DNA of 64,000 nt from Varanus komodoensis (lineage: Eukaryota > Chordata > Lepidosauria > Squamata > Varanidae), in contig NW_025336598.1 of assembly GCF_004798865.1 (NCBI RefSeq), forward strand, positions 15,092,231 through 15,156,230, given 5' to 3'. Numbering within the stretch: the stretch's first letter is position 1; each line of letters begins with the position of its first letter. Below are positions 46,407-57,169 of the stretch, piece after piece. The notes beneath the pieces are model-generated. The model was given only the letters and a program-made list of their open reading frames with translations, did no database searches and was not told where the DNA came from. The translations under genes were made by a program, and so were the position numbers.

Positions 46407-46594
46407 AGTGACATTGTCAGCCTTATCCTCCATGAATATGCCCAGTGACATTTAAAAGCCTTGCAGATGGATGACTGACTTGTAGAAGTGAATTTGACTG
46501 TGTACTGTTTAAAGGAGTTCTTTTTATCTCTCCTGAATCCCTCACCAATCAGCTTCATGGGACTATGTTGTGTTTCAGTGCTATGTGGAAAAAG

Positions 46595-46636
46595 ATATAT
46601 GTATGTATGTATGTATATGTGTATGTATGTATATAT
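46595..46636. repeat. (ATGT)n microsatellite
   Basis: Imperfect ATGT/ATAT units inside the CR1 A remnant. Confidence 0.9.
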
Positions 46637-46745
46637 CCCTATTCACTTTCTGCATATCATGCATGATTTTGTATACCTCTATGTACCTATCTTCCACTCT
46701 GCAGGTGGAAAAGAGAAGTCTTCCCTCAGAGAAAGAAACTAGACC

Positions 46746-49020
46746 TCAGATTCCGCCCTCCCAGCTGTTTCAGAAAGTTCTGCATCATTTAGCTCCATGA
46801 TGTTGGTCTTCTGACATTATGCTGTTAGATGGTCATGATGATGATGATAGTTTTATCCTGCTGATGAGCCAAGACTCCCAAAGCAGTTAAAATCAGAAAT
46901 AAGTCAGTCCCTGCTCTATAAACATATAATCAAAAAGACCTAACACAAAAGGAAAGAGGATTGGAAGAAAGGATAAAATTTATCTCCCCCCCCCCCCCGT
47001 TTCCCCCTGCTCTTTCATGGGAATCAAGGCCATTGTTGGAGGGAGGAGATCTCAAGGTGATCCTCTGATGTTATTGTGTCATATTTTTCCTAAAAGAGAG
47101 CAGATTATGGGTGTAGAATAGCATTGGTGAATTGGGAAAGGCTTTGCATGCAAAGGATCCAAATCTTTCCTGGGCTTTAGTCATATAGGTGCAGCTAGGG
47201 CTGGACCTTTGTACCAGTGTCCAGGAACTCACAAACCAGCTCCTCTCATCAAACAATTATCCAGAAAGCAGAGCAAACTATTATCTTTCTGTAGCAAAGA
47301 TAGTGCTAGGATCTACATAAATCAAAATGGAAAACTTCAGATGCTCAGAGTGCTTTTGTTTAATGTTTCAGCCATCATTGGTACTCAGTGCTGTTGCTTT
47401 AACCTATCAGTAATGCAGAAGCAGTTTTAAAGCAAAAAATTGTGTGTGCGCATGAAGGTCATATTAGTTGTGTTCTTCACAGCTGTAAGGACAAACACAG
47501 TTACAAAAACCAATCCCCCTTCTGAAGACTATAAAATCCAGGATCTAAAATATCTAGCTGAACAACTGTTTCCCCAACATGGGGGTGGGGCATTATTGCC
47601 AACCTGAAACTGGTGTAAATGCCCCCCACCATAGGAAGAAAATAATGCAAAAAAGGAAAAAAATGGAAATGAACATTTTTAGAAGCCACTCATCCATCCG
47701 TTTGGCACTGCTTCAAAAAGCACTGAATATCTTGGAAACTCTGACAATTGACTTTGGGATTGCCAGGGCCTATCTTTATATGATTTTAAATAAAGTAAAA
47801 AAATGTCCTTCCAAATTCACAGAATAATTTGCATGTATCTGGATATTTTGTAAATATTCCCAGAATATGTAGATACTTTCTGACTATTCTCCGGGTATTT
47901 AAAGTGCAGATTTCAGAAACTTTTGATTTCAGTGTGTGCAATTTGGCAATTTTGACAGCTGTCATAAAATTAAATATTTAGTATCTGACAGTAGTGATAG
48001 CTGATAAGATTACAGCATGGTGGGTTTCCAGCTTCCTAATCTTACCTGTAAAAGAATTCTTTCCATGACTTTGGCAAGTAAGAAGACTCAGTGGGAGATT
48101 TTTCTCCCTGGTGAACATTAAAATGAGAGCCAGACAAAAACCACTGGCTCTAATGATTTGACGTTGGGAAGATCAGTGACAACATTAATAGCAGTAGTGA
48201 CATTTTCTTTCCTTTGTTTGTAATCTGCACTTTCCAAAAGAGCAGCCTTCTTGGAGCTCTGCCATACAGACAGAACACACTTCATTCATAAGTAGGTTAT
48301 ATTTACTTTTGTTTACTCTTGAGTAAAGGAAATTGGGATGGGGCAGACAGCTTTTGAACTGCTCGCCAGAGCTAAGAAGCAGCATCTTGATGTACATTTG
48401 TTACAGTGAAAGAATGTGGGAACAACTATCGGTACCAGGTTATGTGTGGTCAAAATCGTGTCCTTCCTCATTGACAGGCCTGTGCGTTGCTTAAAAACAA
48501 TGTTTGCACTGGATTTCAAAAATCTACTTGGATTATCATTTCTATGTCACCTTTAGCTTCATGCTGTGCTGCAAAAGCCATATGTTGGGTAACAATCAAG
48601 GGTGTCTGTCTAAAAGGTTGCTATTCAAATTTCCATACAAAAGAAGAATAGTGTGTGGACAGAATTAATTTTGGCAACAGTCTTTGTTCTGCCTACAAAG
48701 TAGATATTGTCACAAATTGCATTTTCCTTTTACTTCTGTGAACAATATGAATTTTATCAAGTCTCTCAGGTTCTTTTTTCTGTAAAACATTTGCCATAGT
48801 CTGTCAAATATTTCACCCTATTCCATCAGTTACATCATCTTTGTGTTCATTCTTTCAACTTTAATCTATTCAGTTTTACTTCATTTCTTTCTTTCTAACC
48901 AAAAGGATGTTACTTTCTTCATATTTCTTCATTCCTGGTATCTGTTACTGCTGTTGAACTTTAACCTTCCCTTTATTTGTTAAATAACACAAATACATAT
49001 ACAACGTATTTTGTGTAAAC
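46746..49020. other. Intergenic DNA, no gene recognised
   Basis: No exon or named repeat. A 14-base C run lies at about 46985-46998, and a short (GAT)n run at 46836-46848. Confidence 0.5.
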
Positions 49021-49150
49021 CAGGGTTAAGCAGCCTAGCATATTCCAAATGTTTTGGTTTATAATTCCCATTAGTCCCAGCCAGCATAGCCCTTAAGAAA
49101 GGACAGGGATTATAGTCCAAAACATCTCGAGTGCACTGGGTTGGAGATCT
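49021..49150. repeat. Palindromic squamate repeat (MITE-like), copy 1
   Basis: The left half 'tgttttggtttataattccc' and the right half 'ggattatagtccaaaacatc' are near complements around a centre 'agccagcatagcccttaag'. Better copies read 'ttttggactacaactcccatcat ... ggagttgtagtccaaaa'. The near-palindromic layout suggests a non-autonomous DNA element. The terminal duplication is not clear. Confidence 0.6.
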
Positions 49151-51224
49151 TTTTTCAAAATGGGATACTAAAATCACTCGTTTAGTAACCAGGTAATAAA
49201 GAGTGTTGCTCTAGAAGTAATGGGCATGTTAACACAGAAGTCATTGGTTTATAATGCTAGATTGGTATATCATCCACTCCCTGATGTGGCACATGGGCTT
49301 AATTGTGATGATTTTGATTACCTTTCCTTCATAAGGCAAAGCTGGGATCCACCTGCCAAATTGAGTCATGATTTTATATTATCCAGAAAGAGAACCTGGA
49401 TGAATATCAGTCAGTTTCTGAAGAAGATATCTGAAAGCTAATCAGGATTAGTTGGAAGATTTGTCTAAACAAATAGTCTGTGGGTTATGAATGAGTTCCA
49501 TTCCTGAGCAAATGGAAATTTGTCTTTAAGTCAAATGTGTATGTAAGTTGGATCACATATAGTTGGCCCTTCACATTCACAGGAGTTAAGGTTGCAGGAA
49601 CCCCATGAAAGTGGGAAAACCATGAATATCTCTAGCCTCCCCACTAAACCAGTACCTCCTCTTTTCAGCAAGGAAATGCCAGAGAGAATTCCATCTCCAG
49701 ATGGATGGGATAGAAAGGCATGGTTTTGAGGCCTCCCTCTCTCCTGTTCTGCTTCCTCTCTCTCTATGGTGATGATGATTTTCCAAAGCAATTTAAAAAA
49801 ATTAATAGGCTATATGGCAGTTTGTTTGTAAGTACAGACTGTTATAATTCAGATGTTTGTAACTTGGGGACTGCCTGTTTTGTAGACTGCTTGCAGTAGC
49901 AAAGCCTATGGCACCAATTGGCTGAACAGATGTGAACAGAATATTCATAAACAATTTGAACTCTGAAGGATCAAAGCTATGGAAATAATTATAGCCCTGA
50001 TTTTTCTGAGAAAAGGAGAAATGGAAATTACGTCTGGATTTCACAAGCTGATTCGAATGAAAACACTTATTACTCATCTGTAGGCATCCATCATGCATTG
50101 TTAAGGTAAAGGCATACTCTAGAATGTTTTGATTTTTCCCATCTATACAATCTAACCTACTTTTCAAAGATTCAGTACAATGGTAGAAATGGATCAGCCA
50201 TGAGATTTCCAGCTTCTTTTTACTAGTAAAATACATGTAATGTGATTTCATAGAATTTCTAGATAATGTGGAAGAGTATTTGAAGAAATGCTCATATATT
50301 TAAATGCTATTGGAACTATGGGAACAATCCTATTAAGTCCACAAACTTGGAGGATTACATTCATGTTAGTAAAAGGTTTTTTTTAGCAGGGGAATAAAAT
50401 TGGCTGGAGAAGCCCCAGGATAGCTCATATCTTGGCCTTTCAATTCTCTTTGCTTTCCCTCTCACTAATATGCCCCAGTTTCCCATCTCCAAGCTCACAT
50501 CCCAGCTAGCACAATTCTTTCCATGGGGGCTCTGAGAAGGAGAAGGGACAGATTGCAGTCCTCCTTCCAAGGTCAGAGTAGTATCTCCAACCTCAAAACT
50601 GGGTATCTGAAGTCTGCTGTGGATTGCTCCCTAAATTTTGCAGTCAGCTTTGCAAAATTGGAAACAAACCACATGGTAAATGTATTTCTTTTTTGTTGCT
50701 CAAACAATACTTTTCATTCTGCCAGTTCGAGGAGAGCTGAATGGTACTTAAGTAAACGCAAGAGCTGAAGAAAAAGAGAAAGGGAGAATCCAGCTTAGGG
50801 TTACATTTTTCAGTGCTGGCAAACTAGTTATATCTCCATCAGCTTTGGATAATGCTAGAGGTCAGGGCAAACCAGGAGGGGGAAATGAGTGATGTAAATA
50901 ACAGTACTTCACAGGTATCAACAACACTTTTGAAGCAGTATGGGACCTTTGGCTACAGGCTTAACTTGGAAGTCTGTTTAATTCTGTGTGATTTACTTTT
51001 GTATTAAGGAGATTAGGACTAGACGAAGTGTTTTCCCGCCAACTGAAGCCAATGGCAAGTGCACTCAATCAAGTTTGATTATTATTATTTACTTATTTTA
51101 AGGAAGGGGCTGGTAACACATGCTGTGGCTGCTTGACAAAGCAGCCCTTGTTGGGCTGCTAGAATTGGCAGCAATGGCAAAAAATCAGGGGCAACCCCTA
51201 TGGAATGCTACAATAGCCAAATGC
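49151..51224. other. Intergenic DNA, no gene recognised
   Basis: No exon or named repeat was found. The 149-codon minus-strand frame at 49802-50251 shows no known motif. Confidence 0.5.
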
Positions 51225-51395
51225 AGTATCTATTTGTTTTTTACTATCACCCAAATAGCAAATGCCCTCAAAGCAGTTTACTATTATAAAGTCAAGCAAC
51301 CACAATGACCAAACCTGTCCAATAAATAAAAATAAAAATGCAAGTATAAAAATAATACAATATTAAATGTTAAAACATGGCAAAATATTAAGTAC
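51225..51395 (-). mobile_element. LINE 3' end remnant
   Basis: 'tatctatttgttttttacta', then 'tgccctcaaagcagtttact' and an A-rich spacer (51325-51385) mirror a reversed LINE tail 'gtaagctgctttgaggg...' followed by the A-rich 3' UTR. It is too diverged to choose between L2-like families. Confidence 0.45.
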
Positions 51396-51745
51396 ACTGA
51401 GGAACCAGCAGTAAAGATGGTCGAGGGAAGGCAGAGGATTAGGGAATGGCTGCAAGCTCTCAGCTTCCTACTGCATCAGCAACAGGCAAAGAAATCATCC
51501 TGGAGGCTTCACCCACCCTTTGTCCATCCGCTCAGTCCAAGCCAGGAGTTAGTCAGACCTTTCCAGATAAGGAGCAAATTGACACCCTCTGCTAGGGATG
51601 CCCCAAAGTTCCATAGAATCTGTCCCTCTAGCATTTGTGGATGTCCTCTATGCTCAGCCTTGACTTGGAAAGTGAATTGAGCCAAAAGCTTGAATTGAGC
51701 TTGTTTTGTTGGATGCTGTGCCTTGTTTTGTTTTAGATCTTTGGG
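51396..51745. other. Intergenic DNA, nothing certain
   Basis: May continue the LINE remnant on its left, but no coding block is readable. Confidence 0.35.
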
Positions 51746-51788
51746 CTTCTTCTTCCTCTTCTTCTTCTTCCTCTTCCTCTTCTTCTTT
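51746..51788. repeat. (CTT)n polypyrimidine tract
   Basis: Imperfect CTT/CCT units. Read in reverse it gives a lysine-rich chance frame (KKKRKRKKKKRKKK type) at 51509-51793, which is not a gene. Confidence 0.9.
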
Positions 51789-51846
51789 GCCATCTTGGGA
51801 TGCTTTTAGTGGCTGGCCTATAAAAGCTATTAATAATAACTAAATA

Positions 51847-51872
51847 AGACAGACAGACAGACAGACAGACAG
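51847..51872. repeat. (CAGA)n microsatellite
   Basis: Six perfect units of CAGA/GACA. Confidence 0.93.
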
Positions 51873-51895
51873 GGAATTTGCAACTACTCACTGCA

Positions 51896-51922
51896 AGAAG
51901 GTTGTACAACCAACAACCTTCT
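51896..51922. repeat. Short perfect hairpin
   Basis: Ten-base arms 'agaaggttgt' and 'acaaccttct' flank a 7-base loop. It lies in the left part of the stretch preceding the unnamed repeat copy 2 and may belong to that element. Confidence 0.6.
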
Positions 51923-52040
51923 TCTGCTACATGTACAGAAGACGGACACTACACTATTTGCAAGGGGCTCCACTTCTTGCAAGATCTGTGAGAACGCTGG
52001 GTACACTTGCCAGAAAGTTTCAGCTGCATTGAAGCAGATC

Positions 52041-52110
52041 TGAGTCTAGGGTGCTAAGCCTGGAGAATCCAGTGGATTCCCACCTCCAAAACAGATTCCT
52101 CACACATTCC
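52041..52110. repeat. Unnamed dispersed repeat, copy 2
   Basis: Partner of 41811-41880, same strand and colinear. The shared core contains 'gagaatccagtggattccca' here against 'gggaatccagcagatcccca' there, and both end in 'cagattcctcacacattcc'. Confidence 0.65.
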
Positions 52111-52372
52111 TTTCCTCTGTGTCTCAATCCAAACCTCTATACAGTAGCAATGTAACAAAATGCTAGGCTCATTTTCTGGTGTGTCACTCCCCCAAGTTAA
52201 AGCTACAGGAGCAAGCATTTTTCAGAATAAAGAGAATTCTCAACATTTGTCTCTCCCAAGAAGTGAACTTTTTTTTTATACCTCAGATAAGTAAACAACT
52301 CCTCTAAAAGCTCATTGGATATAAAAATACAGCAGTGTACTCTTTGTGTACTGCACAAATCAGACTATTGCA
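52111..52372. other. Intergenic DNA, nothing recognised
   Basis: A T-run at 52270-52277 is the only visible structure. Confidence 0.4.
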
Positions 52373-52440
52373 TAGTGTTAGGCCTTTTCTATTCGTATAG
52401 TGTTAGGCCTTTTCTATTCGTGTTAGGCCTTTTCTATTTT
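52373..52440. repeat. Tandem repeat, about 25-bp unit, three copies
   Basis: Units at 52373-52397, 52398-52420 and 52421-52440 share the core 'tgttaggccttttctatt'. Units 1 and 2 are identical over their shared 23 bases. The third is clipped at its left edge and changes after the core. Confidence 0.92.
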
Positions 52441-52746
52441 TCTGTGAGACTATGCACAAAATCTGAGCATGTCCCATGGCAAGACCAAAACAGAAGACTG
52501 AACTTAACACAGAGGCCTGAGCTGGAAGCAGTGAACTTTGTTTACAGTAAGGAACAAGAAACAAAAAATAAACAGTAGAAAATGTTTAGTGAACCAGACT
52601 AAAAGAAGACAGAACCCTCCCCACCCTGAACACTTCCTTTAGACAAGACTGAAACCCAGACTACTACTCCAGAATCAATGGATAAATCATTGGAACCATG
52701 CTGCAGGTTAAAACAATAAAACTTTGTCTAACCCCTTCTGTACAAA
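52441..52746. other. Intergenic DNA, nothing recognised
   Basis: No exon or repeat was found. Confidence 0.4.
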
Positions 52747-52900
52747 TAGAATAGAATCATAGAATAGTAGAGTTGGAAAGGGCCATGAAGGCCATTGGGT
52801 CCAACTCCCTGCTATTGCAGGCACCAGTTTACACCATCCCACTCAGATGGCTGTCCAGTTTCTTTCTGAATGCCTCTAGTGTGGGAGAGACCATCACTTG
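52747..52900 (-). mobile_element. CR1 LINE 3' end fragment
   Basis: 'atagaatcatagaatagtag', 'agttggaaagggccatgaag', 'gccattgggtccaactccct', 'gatggctgtccagtttcttt' and 'gcctctagtgtgggagagac' form the reversed 3' terminus of a CR1 closely related to the copy at 13550. The copy is 5'-truncated to about 150 bp and moderately diverged. Confidence 0.88.
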
Positions 52901-53400
52901 TGGATTTATCAGGACAGAGCCTCATCTAAGATTCCAGCCTCACAAATAGAGACTGAAGATTGTAACACTATCTTGGTGAAGGCCAAAATAAAACCCCTAG
53001 CTGCTGTAATGTGCCTTGCGTTATACTTTCCCGGTGTCCAAAGCCACTCACTATCTGGCAGGAGACTACCTCTCCTTCCAGATGAAGAGGAAGGAATGGA
53101 AAACTCTTGTGGAACCCCAGATAAAACCAGTGAGCTAATTTTTAGAAGGATCAGCTCTAACCTTGAAAGCCTGGAGTCTAGCAACCATGATGAGGAATGC
53201 AGATGGTGATAATAAATGCATGGTGGCCCCTCCTCATGCAATTAAGTTTCATCTCAGCCTGCAAAACACCTTACTCAAAAAATGGATTTACTGTGTAAAA
53301 TCAGATAACTGCTTAAAGAAAATAAGTCTTAACCTGGTTTGTAAATTCTTACAGTGAAGATGACAGATGACTCTCCATGTTTCATTTCACTTCTTTTTGC
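52901..53400. other. Intergenic DNA, no gene recognised
   Basis: Frames of 103 and 110 codons on opposite strands (52898-53241) overlap each other and have no known motif. Confidence 0.45.
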
Positions 53401-53641
53401 TATATTTATCTATTTATTAGATTTATATTCTGCTTTTTTCTTACAAACTCAAAGCAGCTTACATCATTCCTCTCCTGCTGCTCTCAATCTTATCCCCACA
53501 ACAAAACTGCTGTAGGGTAGTTTGGGCTAAGAATCTGCGATTTGCCCAAAGTTTTCTAGGTGCCTCCATCACTGAGCAGGGACTAGAACCCAGGTTGCCT
53601 GAGTTCCGGGCCAGTGCTTTTAACCACTACACCACACTGAC
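53401..53641 (-). mobile_element. Sauria SINE, minus strand, near full length
   Basis: Read on the minus strand, the copy has the head 'gtgtggtgtagtggttaaaa' (box A) and 'cctgggttctagtccctgct' (box B). The body words follow: 'caaaactgctgtagggtag' in plus-strand form, and 'gggataagattgagagcagc'. The tail 'gatgtaagctgctttgagtt' runs into 'atataaatctaataaataga' at 53401. The order is the same as in the plus-strand copy at 11493-11740. The body is more diverged than the head. Confidence 0.87.
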
Positions 53642-54817
53642 TTTCAGGAGAAAGGTGAATTGGCAAGCACCCGGTTGGGTGTATTTATCTTGGTAAGGCC
53701 CACATTCTGCAGGACTGATTTACAACCTGTCTTTCAGAACACCTAGTCTTCACAAGATATCTCACCATAATATTTCCCTAGGTTTCACTCTCCATATGCT
53801 TGACAAATCACTTCCACTACGATAAATTGGCTTCCAGAAGCAGTAGGCTTATTTGGAGTTGATGACAATTATATTAATACTACTGCATTAATTTACAGTA
53901 CACATTACACAAAAGTTCTGTATGCTTTATATTTATGCAAGTGACATTCCTGGTAATGTGTCAAATGCTAATTGTAGAAATTGAGAATTTGGGATGAAAA
54001 AAGAAACCAGGGTGAAAAGAGGACTCTCAAAAGTTCTTGAGCATCTGTATAAACCATGCTTCCTCCTCGTGCAATAATTTACCTGGCAAACAAGCTGGAA
54101 AACATGGCAAGCTTTCAGTCTTGTTAGTTCTTCCTTGGCTTAGGTAACTAAGGAGGACTTTCTTGTTCCTGAGCTCCCACCATCTATGGAGAAATTGCTG
54201 CTTCACTCTTCAGTCCTGCTTATGGGATTTCTTATTTATGGCAAATGGTTTATAGCAAATGATTCTGGCCTAAAGAACTCATACTGGTAGAGTTCAGTAT
54301 GACTCAGAAGCTAACCATTTTCCACTGTCAAATTCTGTTTTAATCCTTAAAAACCTGCTCATAGCTTGGTAGAAGAAGGTTAGACCTGAGAATGAAACTG
54401 GCACTAGGAAAAAGATGAAAAAGTAATCAAATAAGTTATTAAAGCAACACTTTGGACATGGGGGATTACTGGTAGTTATTGATCTTTGGGTTTCTCCAAA
54501 GATTCTTGAATCTTAATAATTAAGATAGTTCTTAATGACAGAAGAGATATTATTGCTGCTCCAAATTCCCTAAAAATCTACCCCAGACTAATGCATGTAT
54601 AACTTCATGCAGCTCTTAGGATGCTCTTCCTTTGATATGACTTTGTCCCTGTTCTATTTATGAGTATTTTGTGCCTGTTTGTATATCCTTTTTCTGGCAA
54701 GAGCTTAGGGGAGCCTTCTGGCATGACATAGCAAGCCACTTCCTGCTATTGATCTTCACCAACCATGCATGGTTATTCTACAGAGAAGGGATGGCTTAAT
54801 ATTTAGACCTTACCTAT
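53642..54817. other. Intergenic DNA, no gene recognised
   Basis: No exon or named repeat was found before the solo LTR. Confidence 0.5.
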
Positions 54818-55386
54818 TGTCGAGGCGTGCAGCCCGGTATGTAAACAATCCACACACTCTAGAGCAATAAAATCAAAGTCCTTTAATGCTAATTGTCTAC
54901 AAGATTTACAACTCTATAGATAAATTCCCCAATAGCGGTCCTTGCTAAGCCGATGTTAACTCTCTGATGGCTTCTCTTCCCAAGCCCACGTGGGATCAAT
55001 CTCCCAAGTCACGCCTTTCCTCCCTCTTGCGTAATAAACTTTGCCGCTGTTCATATCTGCGTAAAATACATTTGTTTTCGGCTTTTGAGAAATCCACAAC
55101 ACCTATTGTGTCTTCTGTTTCCAGCTCAGGGAGACCAGCATCAGAGGGGGAAGAGGCAGTTTGCTCTCTCTCCTTCTGAGTAGAACTTGCAGCTTCCTCT
55201 TTCTCATGACTCTCTGTCTCTGATAAAGGTCCAGGCGTTTGCTCAACGTGCTGGGGGTCAGAGGAAGATGCAGCAGCTGGCTCAGCTGTCTCTGCGTTGG
55301 GTTGTGGGGTCAACTCTTGGGCACTGGGTGTCAAGTGTAAGGTCTCCTCATGAGTCGCTGTTTCTGTCGTGGCTTCATGCACGACA
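54818..55386 (-). mobile_element. Solo LTR of an LTR retroelement
   Basis: A 569-bp unit has TGTCG...CGACA ends and is flanked by an exact 5-bp duplication CCTAT (54813-54817 and 55387-55391). This is the mark of one LTR left after recombination of a full element. Orientation is inferred as minus, from an 'attaaagg' polyA-like word and downstream 'tgattttattgctct' near the left edge when read on that strand. No internal region, primer-binding site or second LTR is present. Whether it derives from an endogenous retrovirus or a Gypsy-like element cannot be decided from the LTR alone. Exact ends suggest moderate to young age. Confidence 0.8.
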
Positions 55387-55391
55387 CCTAT

Positions 55392-55537
55392 TCACTTGCT
55401 TCTCAGCTTTTTCTTAGTCTTTTTATAATATCACATACCAACCAGCAGACAGTGTTCTTCACTCTGTCATTTCTCAACCATGCATTCCCACCAAGCTAAA
55501 TCCAAACTAAATGTGCCTGATCTAGGCCCCATCTAAC
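55392..55537. other. Spacer, nothing recognised
   Basis: A short single-copy spacer. Its last 8 bases are the target duplication of the hAT element. Confidence 0.5.
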
Positions 55538-55968
55538 CAGTGCTTTTTTTGTAAGAAAAAAGGTGCTGGAACTCATGAAATTATTTACCTTTTGCATGTA
55601 GTCAATCACTGTACACATACCCAAACACGTCAGTCATGTAATGAAACATAACAGTCGCTGCTCTCCGTAAGCACTCAGTGTGCGACCACATGACCAATCA
55701 CAAGCCAAGCAGCGCCACAAGCCGAGCAGCACCATCACAACCAGCGTGGACGAAGTACGCATGCATCGGATTTAACACACAAGCAGCCCACATGTACCAT
55801 TTTAATGATTTTGCCGCCAACCTGCTAAGCTCGACAGGGTGATTCAAATCCACATGGACCAAACATCAAATTTTCAAAAGTTACTTTTAAAACTTGGAAA
55901 ATCTGTTGAAAAAAGGTGCCAGAACTCTGTTCCGGTGCATTCTATGACAAAAAAAAAAAAAAGCACTG
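55538..55968. mobile_element. hAT-type MITE with perfect target duplication
   Basis: A 431-bp element begins 'cagtgctttttttgt' and ends '...aaaaaaagcactg', giving terminal inverted repeats. It has a second inner pair: 'aaaggtgctggaactca' on the left and 'aaaggtgccagaactctg' on the right, the latter in direct order. An exact 8-bp duplication CATCTAAC flanks it (55530-55537 and 55969-55976). Eight-base duplications and CAGTG-type ends define the hAT superfamily. There is no transposase, so it is non-autonomous and was moved by an enzyme encoded elsewhere. The intact duplication argues for a fairly recent insertion. Confidence 0.9.
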
Positions 55969-55976
55969 CATCTAAC

Positions 55977-56321
55977 AATATTCAAAACAATTCTCACTCT
56001 CCAACCTCCATCTGAACATCACTGAGCAACTGCTATACAAGATTTGAATAGAAAACAACCCTTGGGTCTCAGGATTGCTCAGATACAATGGAGCCTCACA
56101 GAGGCAGCACAAATTAAGTTGCAGATATTTCTGCAGAAAAAAAAAAGAAAAAAAGAAAAGCAAAAGTGCCGCAGGTACCTTGAAATGATTATATATTTCT
56201 TTCAACTTTTACAAGAAGGTGAAGCAGCTCCAGAACTGCACTAGGGACTGAGTGGGTTAGGGTCTGTAATGTTGCCATTGCTAGCCAGAGCTAGATGCTG
56301 AGGCAGAAGGCTATAAACAAG
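55977..56321. other. Spacer, nothing recognised
   Basis: About 345 bp with an A-rich run near 56140-56160. No gene seen. Confidence 0.45.
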
Positions 56322-56553
56322 TACAGTGGTACCTTGGCTCACGAACTTAATCTGTTCCACGACTCTGGTTGTGAGCCAAATTGGTTGTGACCCAAGTCAA
56401 ATTTCCCCATAAGGTTCAATGTAAATAAGGTTAATACATTCTGTAACTATTTTTTTAATCAGAAAAAAATTGAAACAAAGTGACAAAGATCAACAAAGTA
56501 ACAAAGTATGGTACAGTACAGTGGAGAACACTAACCTAGGTGGAGGGGGGAGG

Positions 56554-56964
56554 TTATTGTTTTGAGGAAGAGTCCCCCTCCATAAGGACATTGGGGAGAT
56601 CTCTTTCAGGGGTTTCCTCTCTTCTTTGTCTCTTAGATTCAGGGTCAATTTTGGTGAAAAATCTGTCTATAGTGACTTGTTTTTTCCTGCACTGCATAAC
56701 CCTCCGGAAATGAGAGACCACATTATCATCCATCAGATTCAACATTCTGTTCATTTCAGTTATGTTGGGGTGGTGCTTCTCAAAGAAATCCTGGCACTCA
56801 TTCCATTTTTTCATAATGGATTGTATCACATCACTGCTAACCTCCTCCCAGTCTTCCTCTTCCTCAGTGGAATCCTCCTCAGCAAGTGCCTTCTGCTGCT
56901 CACTCTGGAGTTCAGCAAGTTCTTCTGTCGTCAGCTCCTCTGTGTCTTCCCTGCACAAATGCAA
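56554..56964 (-). pseudogene. C-terminal fragment of a Tigger-type transposase
   Basis: An open frame of 136 codons reads 'TEELTTEELAELQSEQQ', then the acidic stretch 'STEEEEDWEEVSS', then 'MKKWNECQDFFEKHHPN' and 'NLMDDNVVSHFRRVMQCRKK', and 'QVTIDRFFTKIDPESK'. This is the tail that follows the DDE domain in Tigger/Jerky-like transposases (family pattern 'W...FVEKHHP...NDNVVSHFREVLKRRQKQ.SLD.F'). It begins within the element and has no DNA-binding or catalytic part, so it can make no active transposase. The frame has no internal stop, which points to recent origin or possible shared use of short proteins by chance. A C-terminal transposase fragment retained in a deletion derivative is the simplest reading. 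Confidence 0.85.
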
Positions 56965-57169
56965 CTGTGATCGTGGTCATCTCCCCACTCGGGGTGGTGG
57001 GTGGGGAGATGGCCGTGATCGTGTTGATTGCTGGGGCAGGGGAGATGGCTGAGATTGCGCCCGTCTTTCCTGCAGGAGCGCACCTGTGATCATGCACATC
57101 TTCCCTGCATGAACGCAACTGTGATCATGGCCATTTCCCCATTCGGGGAAGGGGGGAGATGGCCATGAT
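56947..57169. repeat. GC-rich modular palindromes inside Tigger
   Basis: A module 'ttccctgcac...gcaactgtgatc(g/a)tgg(t/c)cat' plus 'tcccca(c/t)tcgggg' plus 'ggggagatggcc(g/a)tgat' occurs at 56947-57019 and again at 57101-57169. A scrambled third copy lies between them. Within each module the arms are inverted: 'atcatggccatttcccc' at 57124-57140 pairs with 'ggggagatggccatgat' at 57153-57169. Confidence 0.8.

Larger units (their letters stand above)
46181..46745 (-). mobile_element. CR1 LINE (subfamily A) 3' part, interrupted
   Basis: The reversed reptile CR1 3' region starts with 'ataagaacataaaaagagcc' and 'atgctagatcaggccaa'. It resumes after an insertion with 'ccttatcctccatgaatatg', 'ttctttttatctctcctgaa', 'tcaccaatcagcttcatggg' and 'gcatgattttgtatacctct'. 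These blocks are in the right order for a common amniote CR1 whose 3' region reads 'cctccatgaatttgtc...ctgaatctcccaccaatcag...'. It is interrupted by a second CR1 (46291-46406) and carries an (ATGT)n expansion at 46595-46636. Confidence 0.85.

Noticed and set aside
51509-51793. Lysine-rich minus-strand frame
   Set aside because: Produced by the (CTT)n tract read in reverse.
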